Below are positions 17,133-26,893 of a stretch of 64,000 bases of DNA, piece after piece (position 1 is the first letter of the stretch; every line of letters begins with the position of its first letter). This DNA comes from Alphaproteobacteria bacterium UBA6411 (lineage in GTDB: Bacteria > Pseudomonadota > Alphaproteobacteria > CAAGCB01 > CAG-977): NCBI GenBank assembly GCA_002438565.1, contig DJPN01000006.1:1-64000 (forward strand), in the 5' to 3' direction. The notes beneath the pieces were generated by a model. It worked only from the letters and a program-made list of their open reading frames with translations. It was not told the DNA's origin and made no database searches. A program made the translations under genes and the position numbers.

Positions 17133-18035
17133 CTATTCCGTTTCAATTTCTTTCAACCGCGCTTCGATTTCGCGCAAAGTCGGCTGAGCTTCTTGCGCGC
17201 CTGTTTTCAAGCATGTCAAAGCCGCCCCGCAGCACGCGCGCCTTACGGCATCCGCAAACGGCAGGCCCGCATCAATCATTGCGGCGAATATGCCGACGAA
17301 AGCATCTCCCGCCCCCGTCGTATCCACGGGTTTAACCGGCAAAGAGGCAATCGAAAACACTTGTCCGCCTTTGGCGGCGGCAACGCCTTTTTTGCCCAAA
17401 GTCATCAGACACGCCCCGCCCGTTTTTTCCGACAGGGCAAGCACGGTTTCGGCAGGCGTTTTGCCTGCCTTGCCCAAAACGGTTTGCGCTTCGATTTCGT
17501 TGACAATCAGATAATCGACGCTTTGCAAGGCGGTTTGCGGCACTTCGCGCGCGGGGGCGACGTTCAAGACCGTCTTTGCGCCTTTGGCTTTTGCGCGCTC
17601 CAACAAAGCGAAATTTTCCGCAGGCGGCACTTCCATTTGCATCACGACAACCGTTTCTGGCGTCAACAGAGTATCGGGGACGGCGGAAGCTTTGACATTC
17701 ATATTTGCGCCGCTGGCCACGACAATTGAGTTTTCGGCCGTTTCGTCAACCATAATCATTGCCATGCCCGTCGCACGTTCGGCCGTTTGCACAAAAGAGC
17801 AATCGACGCCGGCCGCCTTTAATGCCGTCAGCGGCACTTTGGCGATTTCATCCGCACCGACCGCACCGACCATTTTGACAATGCCGCCCGCTTTTGCCGC
17901 GGCGGCGGCTTGATTAGCGCCTTTTCCGCCGGCTTTGACAACGGCGTTCGGGGTCAAAACGGTTTCCCCCGGTTTCGGAAACGATTTGATATTCAAAAAG
18001 AAATCGGCGTTCAAAGATCCGAACACGACTATCAT
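17133..18035 (-). CDS. rbsK: Ribokinase-type PfkB sugar kinase
   Basis: A 300-residue PfkB-family kinase. The sugar-binding signature GGKGANQAAAAAKAGG is near residue 37. The ATP site and catalytic aspartate lie in DTTGAGDAFVG at about 248-258, where the Asp of GAGD is the base. The overall pattern fits ribokinase, which makes ribose 5-phosphate, but no ribose transporter or rbsD is nearby, so another pentose or nucleoside sugar is possible. It lies 74 bp downstream of nadE in the same direction and diverges from the membrane-protein gene at 18170. Confidence 0.85.
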   Translation of the reverse strand: MIVVFGSLNADFFLNIKSFPKPGETVLTPNAVVKAGGKGANQAAAAAKAGGIVKMVGAVGADEIAKVPLTALKAAGVDCSFVQTAERATGMAMIMVDETAENSIVVASGANMNVKASAVPDTLLTPETVVVMQMEVPPAENFALLERAKAKGAKTVLNVAPAREVPQTALQSVDYLIVNEIEAQTVLGKAGKTPAETVLALSEKTGGACLMTLGKKGVAAAKGGQVFSIASLPVKPVDTTGAGDAFVGIFAAMIDAGLPFADAVRRACCGAALTCLKTGAQEAQPTLREIEARLKEIETE

Positions 18036-18169
18036 GAAACTGCTCCTTTTTCGGTTTTGCCCAGCATAGCAAAACGGCTTGATTCCGACAAGTGCGGATT
18101 TTATTTTGTATTTTAAGAAAAAAGCGATAATCTCTAACCCGATTCAATTTCAGCTGAAAGGTTTGACAA

Positions 18170-19135
18170 ATGGCTAAAAACGATGATTGGGATGCCGACG
18201 ATTTGGACGACGAAATCGAAAACGGCAACAGCGGCGATACGGCGGACGCCGAGGATTCGGCGCGATCCAGACGGCTGCTTTTCGGCGCTTTGAAAATCAT
18301 CGTTTCGCTGGCTTTGCTGGGCGGCGCGGCGGTGTTCCTGTTCGCCCCCGAAAAAATACCCGCACCGGTGATGAACAAGCTTAAACAAGCCTCCCCCGTC
18401 GTCAAGCAGGCAAGGCATCGCGTCGAATCGGTCATTTCCAAAATAACGGACGGCGACAAACCGACCGCCCCCGCGCCGGCGGCGGTCGCGCCAGTTTCCA
18501 AACCGCCTGTCAATTTTGCACAAAAACGCACCGCGCCTGCGGAGCAAAGCCCTGCCGCTTCCGAAGTCAAAGAAACGGCTCCGCTTCAAAACAGCACTCC
18601 TCAGCCGCAACAAAAACGGTTTAATTTGCGCGGTTACGGGAAAATTCCCGATTTGCTGACGGCGATTGCCGGCAATCCGTCTTTAAAAGACACTTTGCTG
18701 AAAGCGGACGTCTACACCTTTGAACAACTGCCGAAATTGCGTCCGTTCGTTCAATCGTTCATTTTGCAATGGGCGCAGGCCGATTCCCCCGAAGCCGTTG
18801 AACAATTGGCGGGTGTTCCGTTCAAAACGTTTGAAAACCAGGTTTTGGTCGAATTGTTGCCCTTTACGACGTTCAGACGCGCGAAACTGACGCCGTCTTA
18901 TGACGCGAATTTGATAAAAGAAACGCCGACGGACGCCGCCAGCACGCTGTTCATGTATCTGAAGCCGATTGTCGACGAACAGCAGACGACGCAGGAAAAA
19001 TTGGCTTTTGTCGAACCCGTGTCCACCTTTTTGCTGTATCGCTGCGGGCGGGACGCCGATTGTCTGGCGTCGTGGGACCTGCTGCTTGACATGCTGGATT
19101 TGTCCGATTACAAGGATCAGCTGAAACAATGGTGA
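18170..19135 (+). CDS. One-pass membrane protein of unknown function
   Basis: The 321-residue protein has an acidic cytoplasmic N-terminus (1-32, rich in Asp/Glu), one transmembrane helix at about 37-58, a proline/alanine-rich linker (100-150) and a compact C-terminal domain (155-321) with two cysteines in YRCGRDADCLASW. This N-in, C-out topology with a tether and a periplasmic domain recalls envelope scaffold proteins, but I recognise no family. GAAAGG precedes ATG 18170. Its end overlaps the start of the GT-C-like gene by 7 bp, so the two are probably co-translated and functionally linked. Confidence 0.8.
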   Translation: MAKNDDWDADDLDDEIENGNSGDTADAEDSARSRRLLFGALKIIVSLALLGGAAVFLFAPEKIPAPVMNKLKQASPVVKQARHRVESVISKITDGDKPTAPAPAAVAPVSKPPVNFAQKRTAPAEQSPAASEVKETAPLQNSTPQPQQKRFNLRGYGKIPDLLTAIAGNPSLKDTLLKADVYTFEQLPKLRPFVQSFILQWAQADSPEAVEQLAGVPFKTFENQVLVELLPFTTFRRAKLTPSYDANLIKETPTDAASTLFMYLKPIVDEQQTTQEKLAFVEPVSTFLLYRCGRDADCLASWDLLLDMLDLSDYKDQLKQW

Positions 19136-20979
19136 ATTTCCGCGACTTCCTTTGGCGCGTAAAAATCGGTGTTCTGAGCAGAACGGCCGCCTTAAAGGCT
19201 AAAACGGCCCGTTTTACCGAACGGATGAAACGCTTTTCAATCCGCCAAAGCATTCGCGAATGTTTTCCCGCCGCAAAAGATTTTCTGAGCCAAACGCCAT
19301 CGACGCTTTTATTGTGGACATCCCAAGCGAAAAACGGACGGTTGCGTTTGTTTTTGCTGTTCGCTTTACTGTCCGTTTTGTTCGGTCTGGCGGCCAAGCC
19401 GCTGTATTTTATCGCAAACGACGGGTTTGTGTCGTTCCGTTATGTGGCGCAAGCCGTTGACGGGAACGGTTTTGTTTGGAATCCGCCGCCGTTTGAACCC
19501 GTCAACGGGTATTCTGGCTTTGTATGGCTGATTTGCTTGCGCGTTTTGTGGCTTTTAGGCATACAGCCGCCGCTTTCCGCCGATTTGCTGAGCTTTGCAT
19601 TTTCCATGGGAGGCGTTGCTTTCGGCTTTTTGTTTCTGCGGCGCATGCCCATGTTTTCAAACCTGCAGGCAAAAAGTCTGTTTCTGTTTTTGCTGTATTG
19701 CTTGATTTTACTGACAAATAAAACATTTTTGATGTTTTTCTGGTCGGGAACGGAAACGGCGCTGTTTAATTTTTTGGTCATGTGGTGGACCTATGCCGTT
19801 ACGGACAGGAACAAGCATCCCGTCGGACAAGCGTTGATTGCCGTTCTGTTGGCTTTGACACGGTGGGACGGTGTTCTGTTTTTGCCGTTTGCACTGATTG
19901 TCGCCCTGTTTTCGTTCAAAGAATCCAAAATGCGGACTTTGCTTGCACTGGCGGTTTTGGGAACGCCATGGTTTTACGTCGAATATGCCGAGAAAAGATA
20001 CGGTTCCGCAATTCCGCTGAGCTTTACGGCTTTTCACAAAGATTTAATGCCGTTCGGGCTGGATTACATCGGCAGTTTCGCTGTTGAATACGCCCTATGG
20101 TTTTGGCTGGCTTTCGCTGCGGTTTGGGCTGGCTTCAAAATCTTGCGCCATAAAACGGCGGATTTGCTTTTTCCCGCTTTGCTCTGTTCATTTTTCGTCA
20201 TTTATGTCGGAACATACACGGCGTTAATGGGCGCGGACGTTTTGGGATACCGCCCCCTGTCGTATTTGATTCCGCTGATTGCCGTCGGCGCGTTTCGGAT
20301 ACTGACGGCCAATATCACAAAAAAAATGCAAACGGTTACCGTTGTCATTGGAATTTATTTGCTTGCCGCGACAGCAATCCCTTTGGCGCAAAGCAAACTG
20401 ACGCGCGATTTGACGACGCGCCGGCAAACGGCGTTTTTGTATAAACCCCTGTCGCGGGAACACCGGCATTTTTACACTTTTTTTGCCGATTACTGGAACA
20501 AAGCTCAAAAACGACTGATTTATCAAGGCGCGGCTTTGCGGCACAAAGAACACCAAGCGTTTTTCATCGGGTTGAAAAACAGCCTGCCGACCCGCGAGGA
20601 AGGCAAACTTTTGAAACCCGAATACAGGCGGCTGATGGCGTGGGATTTTGCGGGGCAAATCGCATGGACATTCCCGTACGTTTATATTCTGGACACGTCG
20701 GGACAAAACGATTTGTTTGCTTCAAAAGCCGATTTCAAATACGCCTCCAGACGGCTGCTGGGACACGAAAGAAACGTTCCCCCCGGCTATGCGGATTGTT
20801 TCGGGGGCAATACTTTGTTGATTACACCGTTTGACAACACGCCCGACGTGCGATACGTTCCCGCCCCCTTTCCTCTGACGGACGGCGTAATTACAGGGTG
20901 TGAGAAACTCTGGCATTATCAAGGGAAACTGGCGGAATTCAAGCGCAATCCCGTTTTACGCAATCCCCAAAAGCCTTAA
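19129..20979 (+). CDS. Polytopic membrane glycosyltransferase-like protein (GT-C type)
   Basis: Of 616 residues, the first 80 are basic and cytoplasmic. About ten hydrophobic helices follow up to residue 430, and then a soluble C-terminal domain of some 180 residues. The first loop contains ANDGFVSFRYVAQAVDGNGFVWN followed by a VNGYSGF segment, which resembles the D-x-x-I-S-F-R-Y...GxGxVxN signature of GT-C enzymes that use polyprenyl-phosphate sugars. This suggests transfer of a sugar to an envelope glycan on the periplasmic side. Substrate is unknown. Its ATG overlaps the previous gene, and its stop overlaps that of the convergent aroG by 4 bp. Confidence 0.7.
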   Translation: MVNFRDFLWRVKIGVLSRTAALKAKTARFTERMKRFSIRQSIRECFPAAKDFLSQTPSTLLLWTSQAKNGRLRLFLLFALLSVLFGLAAKPLYFIANDGFVSFRYVAQAVDGNGFVWNPPPFEPVNGYSGFVWLICLRVLWLLGIQPPLSADLLSFAFSMGGVAFGFLFLRRMPMFSNLQAKSLFLFLLYCLILLTNKTFLMFFWSGTETALFNFLVMWWTYAVTDRNKHPVGQALIAVLLALTRWDGVLFLPFALIVALFSFKESKMRTLLALAVLGTPWFYVEYAEKRYGSAIPLSFTAFHKDLMPFGLDYIGSFAVEYALWFWLAFAAVWAGFKILRHKTADLLFPALLCSFFVIYVGTYTALMGADVLGYRPLSYLIPLIAVGAFRILTANITKKMQTVTVVIGIYLLAATAIPLAQSKLTRDLTTRRQTAFLYKPLSREHRHFYTFFADYWNKAQKRLIYQGAALRHKEHQAFFIGLKNSLPTREEGKLLKPEYRRLMAWDFAGQIAWTFPYVYILDTSGQNDLFASKADFKYASRRLLGHERNVPPGYADCFGGNTLLITPFDNTPDVRYVPAPFPLTDGVITGCEKLWHYQGKLAEFKRNPVLRNPQKP

Positions 20980-22322
20980 ACCTTGCTTTTCAGCATTTCG
21001 GCAACCAGAAAAGCCAGTTCCAGCGACTGGTTCGCGTTCAGACGCGGGTCGCACAGCGTGCTGTAACGCTGCCCGAGCGTTTCTTCTGTAATCGCCTGCG
21101 CGCCGCCGACACATTCCGTTACATCCTGCCCCGTCATTTCAAAGTGCAAACCGCCCGCGTAAGTTCCCTCGGCTTTATGAACGGCGAAAAAGTTCTTCAC
21201 TTCTTCCAAAATCGCATTGAAATCGCGGGTTTTGTAGCCGTTCGACGCAACTTGTGTATTGGCGTGCATCGGGTCGCAAGACCAAACGACTTGGTAGCCT
21301 TCGCGTTCAACCGCGCGAATCAGCGGCGGCAGTTTTTCGGCAACTTTGTGCCGTCCCATGCGGATAATCAAAGTCAACCTGCCCGCTTCGTTCAACGGGT
21401 TCAGAATATCGCACAGCCGCAGCAAATCGTCGGTTTGAACATTGGAGCCGACCTTGACGCCTATCGGATTGGATATGCCGCGCGCAAATTCCACGTGCGC
21501 CCCGTTCGGATCGCGCGTGCGTTCGCCAATCCAAAGCATATGCGCCGAACAATCGTACCAGTCCCCCGTTGACGAATCGACGCGGGTCAAAGCCTCTTCA
21601 AACGGCAAAAGCAGAGCTTCGTGCGATGTGTAAAAAGGAGTTTCGCGCACCAGAGGAACAGTTGCCGCAGAAATGCCGCACGCCGTCATAAAATCCAACG
21701 TTTCGCTGATTCTTTCCGAAAAACGGCGATACTGTTCGCCCTGCAAAGAATTGGCGACAAAGCCCAAATTCCATTCCTGCACTTTGTTCAAATCGGCAAA
21801 ACCGCCCTGCGAAAACGCACGCAGCAGGTTCAGCGTCGCCGATGCGTGATGATACGCCTGCAGCATCCGTTCGGGCTGAGCCGCGCGGGATTCGGGGGTG
21901 AATTCGATGCCGTTGATGTTGTCGCCCTTGTACGACGGCAAAGTTACACCGTTGATTGTTTCAAACGCAGACGATCGGGGTTTGGCAAACTGTCCAGCCA
22001 TACGTCCGACTTTAACGACGGGACGGGCCGCGCCATACATTAAAACGACCGCCATTTGCAGCAAAATGCGGAACATGTCGCGGATATTGTTTGCACCGAA
22101 GTCCTCAAAACTTTCCGCGCAATCACCGCCTTGCAGCAGAAACGCTTTACCGTTCGCGACTTCACCCAGCGATTTTTTCAACCGTATGGATTCTTCCGCA
22201 AAAACCAAAGGCGGATACTTATGAAGCTTTTGTTCCACCTGTTTCAGCAAATTTTCGTCATTGTATTCCGGTAAATGCGCCGCGGGCTTTGAACGCCATG
22301 AATCGGGCAGCCATTCTTCCAT
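20976..22322 (-). CDS. aroG: 3-deoxy-D-arabino-heptulosonate 7-phosphate synthase, class II
   Basis: The enzyme joins phosphoenolpyruvate and erythrose 4-phosphate in the first step of the shikimate pathway. The 448-residue length and motifs typical of class II (plant-like) enzymes are present: LLQGGDCAESF near residue 80, VGRMAGQFAKPRS, WIGERTR and CDPMHANT, which carry metal and PEP ligands. It has no relation to the class I AroFGH enzymes of enterobacteria, so the symbol is used loosely. It is the last gene of the leftward glmU-glmS-orf run and is followed immediately by the convergent membrane gene. Confidence 0.95.
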   Translation of the reverse strand: MEEWLPDSWRSKPAAHLPEYNDENLLKQVEQKLHKYPPLVFAEESIRLKKSLGEVANGKAFLLQGGDCAESFEDFGANNIRDMFRILLQMAVVLMYGAARPVVKVGRMAGQFAKPRSSAFETINGVTLPSYKGDNINGIEFTPESRAAQPERMLQAYHHASATLNLLRAFSQGGFADLNKVQEWNLGFVANSLQGEQYRRFSERISETLDFMTACGISAATVPLVRETPFYTSHEALLLPFEEALTRVDSSTGDWYDCSAHMLWIGERTRDPNGAHVEFARGISNPIGVKVGSNVQTDDLLRLCDILNPLNEAGRLTLIIRMGRHKVAEKLPPLIRAVEREGYQVVWSCDPMHANTQVASNGYKTRDFNAILEEVKNFFAVHKAEGTYAGGLHFEMTGQDVTECVGGAQAITEETLGQRYSTLCDPRLNANQSLELAFLVAEMLKSKV

Positions 22323-22369
22323 CGTGTTGTACCCTCGCCTTATAAAAACGTTATCCGCGTTTATATGCT

Positions 22370-22939
22370 TTATTGCGCGCTTTGACCAGATTTATTTTCC
22401 AGCCGTTCCAACAGGATTTTATTTTGTTCTTCAATCTCTTTTTCCAGCTTCAGCCGTTCTTGACGCGCCTGCTCCATCAAAGCTTTTGCGTCAACAGGAA
22501 CGGCATCGGAGGACGGCAAGCCGTCAAACTGTTTGAACCGTTCCTGCAGATATTTGTCTTCAATCAGTTTTTCAAACAATTCCTTTTCCGCTTTTTCGTC
22601 AATCGGCGGCAAAGAAAACGGTGGCGTAAAATCGGGCGGCAGGTATTCGTTCCCCGTTACTTTTCCCCAAACGACGCGCGCATCGCACCACGCGGTTTGA
22701 TAAGCGCACGACGTCAAGCGCGCCATTTTGCGGACGGACAAATCCTGTGTCAATTCATCCCCCATGCAAACAAACAGCCGCGCGCCGCATCCTTTGAAAG
22801 AACCGTCTTTGGACGTCAGCACAAAAAAAGCCAACATTCCCAATACAATCAACAGAAGCGCGGCAGGAAACCACAGCGTAAAGACATACTTTACACTTTT
22901 TTTTAAATTCCGCGCAATTCTGATGATTTTTTCTTTCAT
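22370..22939 (-). CDS. Small membrane-anchored protein of unknown function
   Basis: The 189-residue product has a basic start, one transmembrane helix (about 20-42) and a periplasmic stretch with several cysteines (GCGARLFVCMG, TSCAYQTAWCDARVVWG) that may form disulfides. A C-terminal charged coiled-coil region covers 145-185. I recognise no domain. It starts 9 bp after the glmS stop and precedes aroG by 47 bp, so it is part of the glmU-glmS unit, but this does not reveal its job. Confidence 0.75.
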   Translation of the reverse strand: MKEKIIRIARNLKKSVKYVFTLWFPAALLLIVLGMLAFFVLTSKDGSFKGCGARLFVCMGDELTQDLSVRKMARLTSCAYQTAWCDARVVWGKVTGNEYLPPDFTPPFSLPPIDEKAEKELFEKLIEDKYLQERFKQFDGLPSSDAVPVDAKALMEQARQERLKLEKEIEEQNKILLERLENKSGQSAQ

Positions 22940-22948
22940 TCCCGCTCC

Positions 22949-24775
22949 TTATTCCACCGTCACGCTTTTTGCCAGATTGCGCGGCTGGTCAACGTCCGTT
23001 CCCTTCGCGACAGCTGTATGATACGCCAGCAGCTGAACGGGAATGGCGTACAAAATCGGCGCAACGAACGAATCGACCGTCGGCAGGATAATCGTCGCCG
23101 CCGAACGGTCTTTGACCGTGCCGACGCCGTCTTTGTCGCCAAAGAAAACAACCTTGCCGCCGCGCGCCATGACTTCCTGCATATTGGAAATCGTTTTGCC
23201 GAACAGTTCATCCGTCGGGGCAACGACCACCACGGGGACTTCGTCGTCAATCAAGGCAATCGGCCCGTGTTTCATTTCGCCCGCGGCGTATCCTTCGGCG
23301 TGGATGTAGGAAATTTCCTTGAGCTTCAGTGCGCCCTCCAAAGCAATCGGATAGCTGCTGCCGCGTCCCAAATACAAAACATCGTGCGCGGGAACCATCA
23401 AATTTTGGGCAATCTGCTCAATCGCTTTGTCGTTGTTCAGCACTTCGGCGGCGCGGGACGGCACTTCAACCAAAGCGCGGGACAGGCGGCTTTCCTCGGA
23501 ACGCGACAGAGTGCCTTTCGCGCGCCCCAAAGCAATCGCGAAGCACGCCAGCAAAGTCAGCTGGGTCGTAAACGCTTTTGTGGACGCGACGCCCATTTCG
23601 GGACCCGCCAAAGTTTTCAGCACGCAATCGGATTCGCGCGCCATAGTGCTGCCCGACACGTTGACGATGGACACAATTTTCTGCCCCTGTTCCTTGCAAT
23701 AACGCAAAGCCGCCAAAGTATCCGCCGTTTCGCCCGATTGGGAAATGAACAGCGACACCCCGCCCTGCTCCATTACGGGACGGCGATAGCGGAATTCAGA
23801 CGCGACGTCAATGTCGACGGGAACGCGCGCAATCGCTTCAATCCAGTATTTGCCGACCATGCCCGCGTAATACGACGTGCCGCACGCCACAATCGTCAAA
23901 CGCGTCATATCCTTTAAATCAAACGGCACGTTCGGCAAAGTAATGGTGTCCATATCCTGATTTATCATCGTGTTCAGCGTGTCGCCGATAACCTGCGGCT
24001 GTTCGTAGATTTCTTTGAGCATAAAGTGGCGATAGCCGCCTTTGCCGATCATCGCGCCCGACGTCGAAGACTGCTCGACGGGACGGGACACCACTTTGTC
24101 GTTTTCGTCGTAAACCGTTGCGGACGTGTGCGTCAAAACAACCCAGTCGCCGTCTTCCAGATACATAATTTTTTGAGTCAAAGACGCCAAAGCCAAAGCG
24201 TCGGAGCCGAGGAACATTTCCCCGTCGCCAAAACCGACCGCCAAGGGGGCGCCTTTGCGCGCGCCGATGAGGATGTCTTCGCGTCCCGCAAAAATAATCG
24301 CCAAAGCAAACGCGCCGTTCAGCCGCTTCAAAGACTGCGCGACCGCCGTCTGCGGGTCAAGCCCTTCTTCGATTTTCTGGGAAATCAGATGAACGACGAC
24401 TTCTGTATCTGTTTCGCTTTCAAAAACATGTCCCAATTCTTTCAGTTCGTCGCGCAGTTCGCGGTAGTTTTCGATAATGCCGTTATGCACGACGGCGACA
24501 TACTTTGTCGCGTGCGGGTGCGCGTTCGTTTCGTTCGGAACGCCGTGCGTCGCCCAGCGGGTGTGCCCGATTCCGATTGTCCCCGTCAGCGGATTTTCGG
24601 CGATTTTCTTTTCCAAGTTGACGATTTTTCCCTTGGCGCGGCGGCGTTCGATTTTGCCGTCAACCAAAGTCGCAACCCCTGCGGAATCGTACCCGCGGTA
24701 TTCCAGCCGTTTCAGCCCGTCAATCAATAACGGGGTGACTTGTCTGTTCGATATAATGCCTACAATGCCGCACAT
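22949..24775 (-). CDS. glmS: Glutamine--fructose-6-phosphate aminotransferase
   Basis: GlmS makes glucosamine 6-phosphate, the entry point to UDP-GlcNAc for peptidoglycan and lipid A. The N-terminal Cys of MCGIVGI is the glutaminase nucleophile exposed after Met removal. Two SIS domains (about 280-420 and 450-600) form the isomerase half, and the C-terminus ends with the conserved NLAKSVTVE. At 608 residues it is normal length. It lies 13 bp after glmU, and no ribozyme-like leader is possible in that gap. Confidence 0.98.
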   Translation of the reverse strand: MCGIVGIISNRQVTPLLIDGLKRLEYRGYDSAGVATLVDGKIERRRAKGKIVNLEKKIAENPLTGTIGIGHTRWATHGVPNETNAHPHATKYVAVVHNGIIENYRELRDELKELGHVFESETDTEVVVHLISQKIEEGLDPQTAVAQSLKRLNGAFALAIIFAGREDILIGARKGAPLAVGFGDGEMFLGSDALALASLTQKIMYLEDGDWVVLTHTSATVYDENDKVVSRPVEQSSTSGAMIGKGGYRHFMLKEIYEQPQVIGDTLNTMINQDMDTITLPNVPFDLKDMTRLTIVACGTSYYAGMVGKYWIEAIARVPVDIDVASEFRYRRPVMEQGGVSLFISQSGETADTLAALRYCKEQGQKIVSIVNVSGSTMARESDCVLKTLAGPEMGVASTKAFTTQLTLLACFAIALGRAKGTLSRSEESRLSRALVEVPSRAAEVLNNDKAIEQIAQNLMVPAHDVLYLGRGSSYPIALEGALKLKEISYIHAEGYAAGEMKHGPIALIDDEVPVVVVAPTDELFGKTISNMQEVMARGGKVVFFGDKDGVGTVKDRSAATIILPTVDSFVAPILYAIPVQLLAYHTAVAKGTDVDQPRNLAKSVTVE

Positions 24776-24788
24776 GGTTGTTTTTTCC

Positions 24789-26135
24789 TTATTTCTTCAA
24801 AGATTCTTTTAACGCTTTTTTCTGTTCGCGGAATTTTTCCGCCCAGCCGTCCAACACCGTTTGCTTGCCGCGCGCGACAGCCATGGCGTTTTTGCCGACC
24901 GTTTTAGTAATGACAGACCCCGCCGCCGTCATCGCGCCGTCCTCGATGGTGCAAGGCGCGACGATAATCGTATTTGACCCGATGAAAGCCCCCGCGCCGA
25001 TGTCCGTTTTCGATTTGAAATAACCATCGTAGTTGCAGGTAATCGTCCCTGCGCCGATATTGGTTTTAGCCCCGATTCGCGCGTCGCCGATATAGGACAA
25101 ATGGTTGACTTTCGCCCCCGATTCGATAACGGATTTCTTGATTTCCACGAAATCGCCGATATGGCAGTTTTCGCCGATGTCGGATTCGGGACGCAGGCGG
25201 GCGAACGGTCCGACTTTTGCGCACGAACGGATATGAGTGCCTTCAAAATGGCAGAATCCTTTGATTTCAACGTCGTCTTCGACAACGCATCCCGTTTCAA
25301 AGATAACGTTCGGTTCAATCACGACATCTTTGCCCAACACGGTATCGTACGAAAAATACACCGTCTTCGGGTCAATCATGGTGACGCCTTGCGCCAAGAA
25401 CTTTTCGCGCATTTCGTTTTGAACGGCCGCCTCAATTGCCGCCAAATCCGCGCGGGAATTCGCCCCCGCGACTTCCGATTCGGCACATTCGATAGCGACG
25501 GCTTTGCCCCCGTCCGCGCGCGCCAAAGCCACCAAATCGGTCAAATAGTATTCGCCCGCCGCGTTGTCATTCGTCAAGCGGTCAAGCCACCCGAACAGCT
25601 TTTCGGCGGCAATGCACATCACGCCCGAATTGCACAGGCGAACGGCGCGTTCGGATTCGGAAGCGTCCTTGAATTCGACGATTTTTTCCAATCCGTCTTT
25701 GCCGACAATCAGCCGCCCGTAGCGCGCGGGGTCGGCGGGACAAAAGCCCAAAACAACCACATCCGCGCCGTTTTCGCGTTCGGCAATCATCGCTTCCAAC
25801 GTTTCTTTGCGCACCAGCGGCGTATCGCCGTACAGCACCAAAACGCTGCCTTTTGCACCCTGCAAAGCATCGCGCGCCGCCTTGACCGCATCGCCCGTTC
25901 CCAGCTGTTTGTGCTGAACGGCAACGGCATGCGGAGCAACCGCCTGCGCGACCTGCTCCATATTCGGGCCGACGACGACGACGGCTTTTTCGGCATGCAA
26001 AGAATCGACGGTCGCCAGCAAATGCGACACCATCGGACGCCCAGCGATTTTGTGCAGGACTTTGGGCAAAGCGGACTTCATGCGGGTTCCCTGCCCCGCC
26101 GCCAGAACGACGGCATAAATCGAATTTTCAGCCAT
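24789..26135 (-). CDS. glmU: Bifunctional GlmU, UDP-GlcNAc pyrophosphorylase
   Basis: The N-terminal uridyltransferase domain opens with VVLAAGQGTRMKSALPKVLH. The C-terminal left-handed beta-helix (about 250-448) carries acetyl-transferase hexapeptide repeats such as IGENCHIGDFVEIKKSVI and the conserved HLSYIGDARIGAKTNIGAGT. It acetylates glucosamine 1-phosphate and couples it to UTP, giving UDP-GlcNAc used by LpxA and the Mur pathway. It heads the leftward glmU-glmS-orf-aroG run and diverges from gph across a 95-bp promoter region. Confidence 0.97.
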   Translation of the reverse strand: MAENSIYAVVLAAGQGTRMKSALPKVLHKIAGRPMVSHLLATVDSLHAEKAVVVVGPNMEQVAQAVAPHAVAVQHKQLGTGDAVKAARDALQGAKGSVLVLYGDTPLVRKETLEAMIAERENGADVVVLGFCPADPARYGRLIVGKDGLEKIVEFKDASESERAVRLCNSGVMCIAAEKLFGWLDRLTNDNAAGEYYLTDLVALARADGGKAVAIECAESEVAGANSRADLAAIEAAVQNEMREKFLAQGVTMIDPKTVYFSYDTVLGKDVVIEPNVIFETGCVVEDDVEIKGFCHFEGTHIRSCAKVGPFARLRPESDIGENCHIGDFVEIKKSVIESGAKVNHLSYIGDARIGAKTNIGAGTITCNYDGYFKSKTDIGAGAFIGSNTIIVAPCTIEDGAMTAAGSVITKTVGKNAMAVARGKQTVLDGWAEKFREQKKALKESLKK

Positions 26136-26230
26136 AAGCTTCCCTCTTTATCTTTCTGCCGAAATTTGGCATACTTAAGTTCAAATTTGAAATAAATTAT
26201 GACTACATATTGTTACGGAAGTTTAAACAA

Positions 26231-26893
26231 ATGACGAAAAAGTACCTTGTTTTCGATTTGGACGGCACGTTAATCAACTCGATTCCCGATTTGTGCCGCG
26301 AAATCGGGCTGTTTTTGCAAAAACAGGGCGAACGTCCGCTGACCGAACCCGAAACCGTGTCGATTATCGGCAACGGCGCGCGGGTCATGCTGGCGGGCGC
26401 GTTTAAATTGGTCGGCAAAGAAACGACACCCGAACAGTTTGAAGCTTTGCTGTCCGACTGGCTGAAACAGTACGCCGAAGCCCCGATGAACCAAACGAAA
26501 CCGTGGAAAAACGTCGTTAAAACGCTTGAAAAACTGAAAGCAGATGGCTTTCAGATGGCGGTTTGCACGAACAAACCCGCCGCCCCCACCAAAGCCATTT
26601 TGCAAAAGCTGGATTTGGAAAAATACTTTGATGTTGTGTTAAGCGCGGATTCGCTTCCCGTGCGCAAACCGCGCCCCGAACCGTTGTGGGAAGCCGTTAA
26701 ACGCATGGGCGGAACGAACGATAACGCCGTCATGATTGGCGACAGCGAAGCGGATGCCGAAGCCGCCCGAAACGCAGGCTTTCCCGTTGTTCTGCTCAGC
26801 TTCGGCTACGCGCATGTTCCGTTTTCCGAAATCAAACCCGATGCCCTGATAGACGATTTCGGCGATTTGCCCGCTGTCTTGTCAAAGCTTTAA
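26231..26893 (+). CDS. gph: Phosphoglycolate phosphatase-like HAD hydrolase
   Basis: The 220-residue protein has the HAD motif I DLDGTLINS with its nucleophile Asp, the motif II Thr in AVCTNKP, the motif III Lys in PVRKPRPEP and the motif IV acidic pair in MIGDSEADAEAARNAG, plus a helical cap. This is the Gph pattern, which clears 2-phosphoglycolate made by DNA repair, although other small phosphate esters are possible. I use ATG 26231; an in-frame TTG at 26210 is less likely. Its stop codon directly abuts the stop of the convergent methyltransferase gene, which marks the edge of the restriction-modification island. Confidence 0.85.
   Translation: MTKKYLVFDLDGTLINSIPDLCREIGLFLQKQGERPLTEPETVSIIGNGARVMLAGAFKLVGKETTPEQFEALLSDWLKQYAEAPMNQTKPWKNVVKTLEKLKADGFQMAVCTNKPAAPTKAILQKLDLEKYFDVVLSADSLPVRKPRPEPLWEAVKRMGGTNDNAVMIGDSEADAEAARNAGFPVVLLSFGYAHVPFSEIKPDALIDDFGDLPAVLSKL

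Noticed and set aside
24776..24788. A glmS ribozyme or riboswitch
   Set aside because: Only 13 bp separate glmU and glmS, too short for such a structure.
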